In this document: positions 5,832-6,786 of the stretch, piece by piece
Layout: each line of letters begins with the position of its first letter
Numbering within the stretch: position 1 is the first letter of the stretch
From: Planctomycetota bacterium
GTDB lineage: Bacteria > Planctomycetota > Phycisphaerae > Phycisphaerales > UBA1924
Assembly (NCBI GenBank): GCA_023429345.1
Contig: JAEYVB010000060.1
Span: 1 to 6,786 of the forward strand
Reading direction: 5' to 3'
Length of the DNA stretch: 6,786 nt
The notes under the pieces: generated by a model
What the model was told of the DNA's origin: nothing
The model's database searches: none
What the model saw: only the letters and a program-made list of their open reading frames with translations
Program-made: the position numbers and the translations under genes

Positions 5832-6680
5832 TCACCCATCCACCGTGAGGCTCGCGACGCGCGAGCGGGTGTGCCCGCCGTGCAGGGCGGGCTCGGGGCG
5901 CGGCTCGACCAGGAGCTCGTAGCGGCGGGTGACCAGCCGGCGCCAGACCGGCATGAGCCCCTCGCGGAACACGTTGCCGATGCATCGCTCGCCGGACCAG
6001 TCGCGGTCGCTGGCCGGGACCGAGCCGTCGCTGAGCACGGCCATGCGCTCGCGCCCGAGGCGGCGCGAGGCGCCGGCGGGGGCGGGGAGCGGCTCGATCC
6101 GGTCGCCCGCGATCGGCGCGGGGAGGGGGTCGATCACGGCGGCGCCGGCGCCCAGGATCCAGCGGTCGTAGAACGCCTCGATATCTTCGTAGGCGGCGTC
6201 GCAGCGGGTGATCCGGGGGACGATCCAGGGCGTGGGGAGCCCGCCGGCGGTGGGCCGCTTCTGCCGCGCGAGGATGAGCCGGTCGATGTTCGATCGGACG
6301 CGGGCGAATAGATCGGCGCCCATGAGCCGGCGGTAGACCTCCGGCGATTCGGCCATCACGTCGATGCTGAGGATGTCGATCGGGGCATCGAGAAGCCGGT
6401 CGACGATGGCCGGATCGCAGGTCAGGTCGGTCCGGATGTGGATGCCGGCTACACCCGCCCGGCGCGCCAGGGCGGCGAGCTTGAGGATCTCGGGGTGCTG
6501 GAGCGGGTCGCCCGCGCCGCCGAGGGTCACGGCGGCATCCTCGCGGGCAGCGCCGAGCTCGGCGAAGATCCGCTCGGCGTGGGCGAGCGTCAGCACCGGG
6601 CGTTCGACCGAATCCGCGGTGCCGCGCAGCCAGGCGCCCCGCGGCCCGCTGGTCCTGCGGCCGGTGCACACCTCCAGCAT
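5832..6680 (-). CDS. Degenerate radical SAM/SPASM-like protein lacking cluster cysteines
   Basis: This 282-residue protein follows the layout of a radical SAM enzyme with a C-terminal SPASM-like tail. Strand 1 is MLEVCTGRR (1-9), where CxxxCxxC is expected. The SAM-contact motif appears as GGAGDPLQHPEI (54-65), with Asp where the GGE motif has Glu. Barrel strands follow at HIRTDLT (81-87), IDILSIDV (101-108) and WIVPRITR (152-159). The tail, VLSDGSVPASDRDW then GERCIGNVFREGLMPVW (215-246), resembles the usual dG.v.lCd.d...GNvf...l..iW ending, but the expected Cys is replaced (PASD). Cysteines occur only at 5, 88, 160 and 233, so a [4Fe-4S] radical SAM cluster looks impossible. It is probably a non-catalytic or repurposed fold serving the nonulosonate operon. 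ATG 6680 overlaps the upstream TGA; TTG at 6683 would give TTGA. AGGAG lies only 3 nt before the ATG. It may instead be the C-terminal part of a frameshifted longer protein. Confidence 0.72.
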   Translation of the reverse strand: MLEVCTGRRTSGPRGAWLRGTADSVERPVLTLAHAERIFAELGAAREDAAVTLGGAGDPLQHPEILKLAALARRAGVAGIHIRTDLTCDPAIVDRLLDAPIDILSIDVMAESPEVYRRLMGADLFARVRSNIDRLILARQKRPTAGGLPTPWIVPRITRCDAAYEDIEAFYDRWILGAGAAVIDPLPAPIAGDRIEPLPAPAGASRRLGRERMAVLSDGSVPASDRDWSGERCIGNVFREGLMPVWRRLVTRRYELLVEPRPEPALHGGHTRSRVASLTVDG

Positions 6681-6786
6681 CAACTCCTGCGGCGGGCCCG
6701 GGGGGGGTGGAGTTGCTGGTCACCGATGCGCTGGGCGATCTCGGCAGCGCCCGCGGCCACGGGGTCCATGCCGGCCAGGGCCCGCG
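6680..6786 (-). CDS. C-terminal fragment of unidentified upstream operon gene
   Basis: The gene enters from the right edge; the first whole minus-strand codon is at 6784 and TGA is at 6682-6680. The visible end begins RALAGMDPVAAGAAEIAQRI, continues GDQQLHPP and finishes RARRRS. The first 24 residues look like genuine coding sequence: a helix-like Ala/Glu/Ile pattern with mostly G or C third bases. The last six are an Arg-rich tail typical of reading out of frame. An 8-C run lies between these two parts. The stop overlaps the next start (TGATG), which would be normal coupling if both genes are separate. I cannot name the family from 34 residues. A nucleotidyl- or glycosyltransferase would fit the operon, but that is context only. 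Confidence 0.55.
   Translation of the reverse strand, partial: RALAGMDPVAAGAAEIAQRIGDQQLHPPRARRRS
6700..6707 (-). other. Homopolymer of 8 C (minus strand), possible frameshift site
   Basis: Eight consecutive G on the + strand (C on the coding strand) sit in the overlap region of the two rightmost minus-strand genes. A -1 shift here, or one more C, would join the upstream frame directly to the radical SAM-like frame through DQQLHPPPGPPQELMLEV without a stop. Confidence 0.6.

Noticed and set aside
5830..6723. Extension of the NeuA-like frame to GTG 6723, giving a 541-residue protein
   Set aside because: The extra part is Arg/Pro-rich and out of frame with the radical SAM-like coding. GTG 6723 overlaps a TGA in another frame by chance, with no plausible gene ending there.

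Overview
This is a very GC-rich bacterial window, dense with genes and with strong G/C bias at codon third positions. The best lineage clue is the secreted protein at 2069-2791. Its C-terminus carries two copies of a Cys-containing dockerin-like repeat (YANCD...LNVADFTCFLQRFAAG) of the type I associate with Planctomycetota, especially Phycisphaerae. I therefore infer a Phycisphaerae-like planctomycete. This rests on family knowledge, not on a search.

Left half, + strand: the 3' end of gpsA (glycerol-3-phosphate dehydrogenase, 1-260); an AT-rich 7-bp tandem repeat directly after its stop; a secreted S10 serine carboxypeptidase-like enzyme with the full Ser/Asp/His triad (358-1911); a 157-bp spacer with a weak promoter candidate and a strong Shine-Dalgarno; and the secreted dockerin-repeat protein (2069-2791). 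Its stop codon lies 10 bp from the stop codon of the convergent operon.

Right half, - strand: a tightly packed operon read from the right edge leftwards. It holds the C-terminus of an unidentified protein (6680-6786), a radical SAM/SPASM-like protein that has lost its cluster-binding cysteines (5832-6680), a NeuA-like cytidylyltransferase (5098-5829), a NeuB nonulosonate synthase with SAF domain (4013-5101) and a NeuC-type hydrolysing UDP-sugar 2-epimerase (2802-4016). Neighbouring genes overlap at stop/start codons or nearly touch, so translational coupling is likely. Together NeuC, NeuB and NeuA would make a nonulosonic acid (sialic or legionaminic type) and activate it as a CMP-sugar for surface glycans. 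The window does not show which sugar.

The most unusual part is the right end. The radical SAM-like protein lacks the CxxxCxxC motif and the usual SPASM cysteine. An 8-C homopolymer just upstream sits exactly where a -1 shift would fuse the truncated upstream frame to it. The NeuA-like protein also has an atypical central nucleotide/sugar-binding loop.
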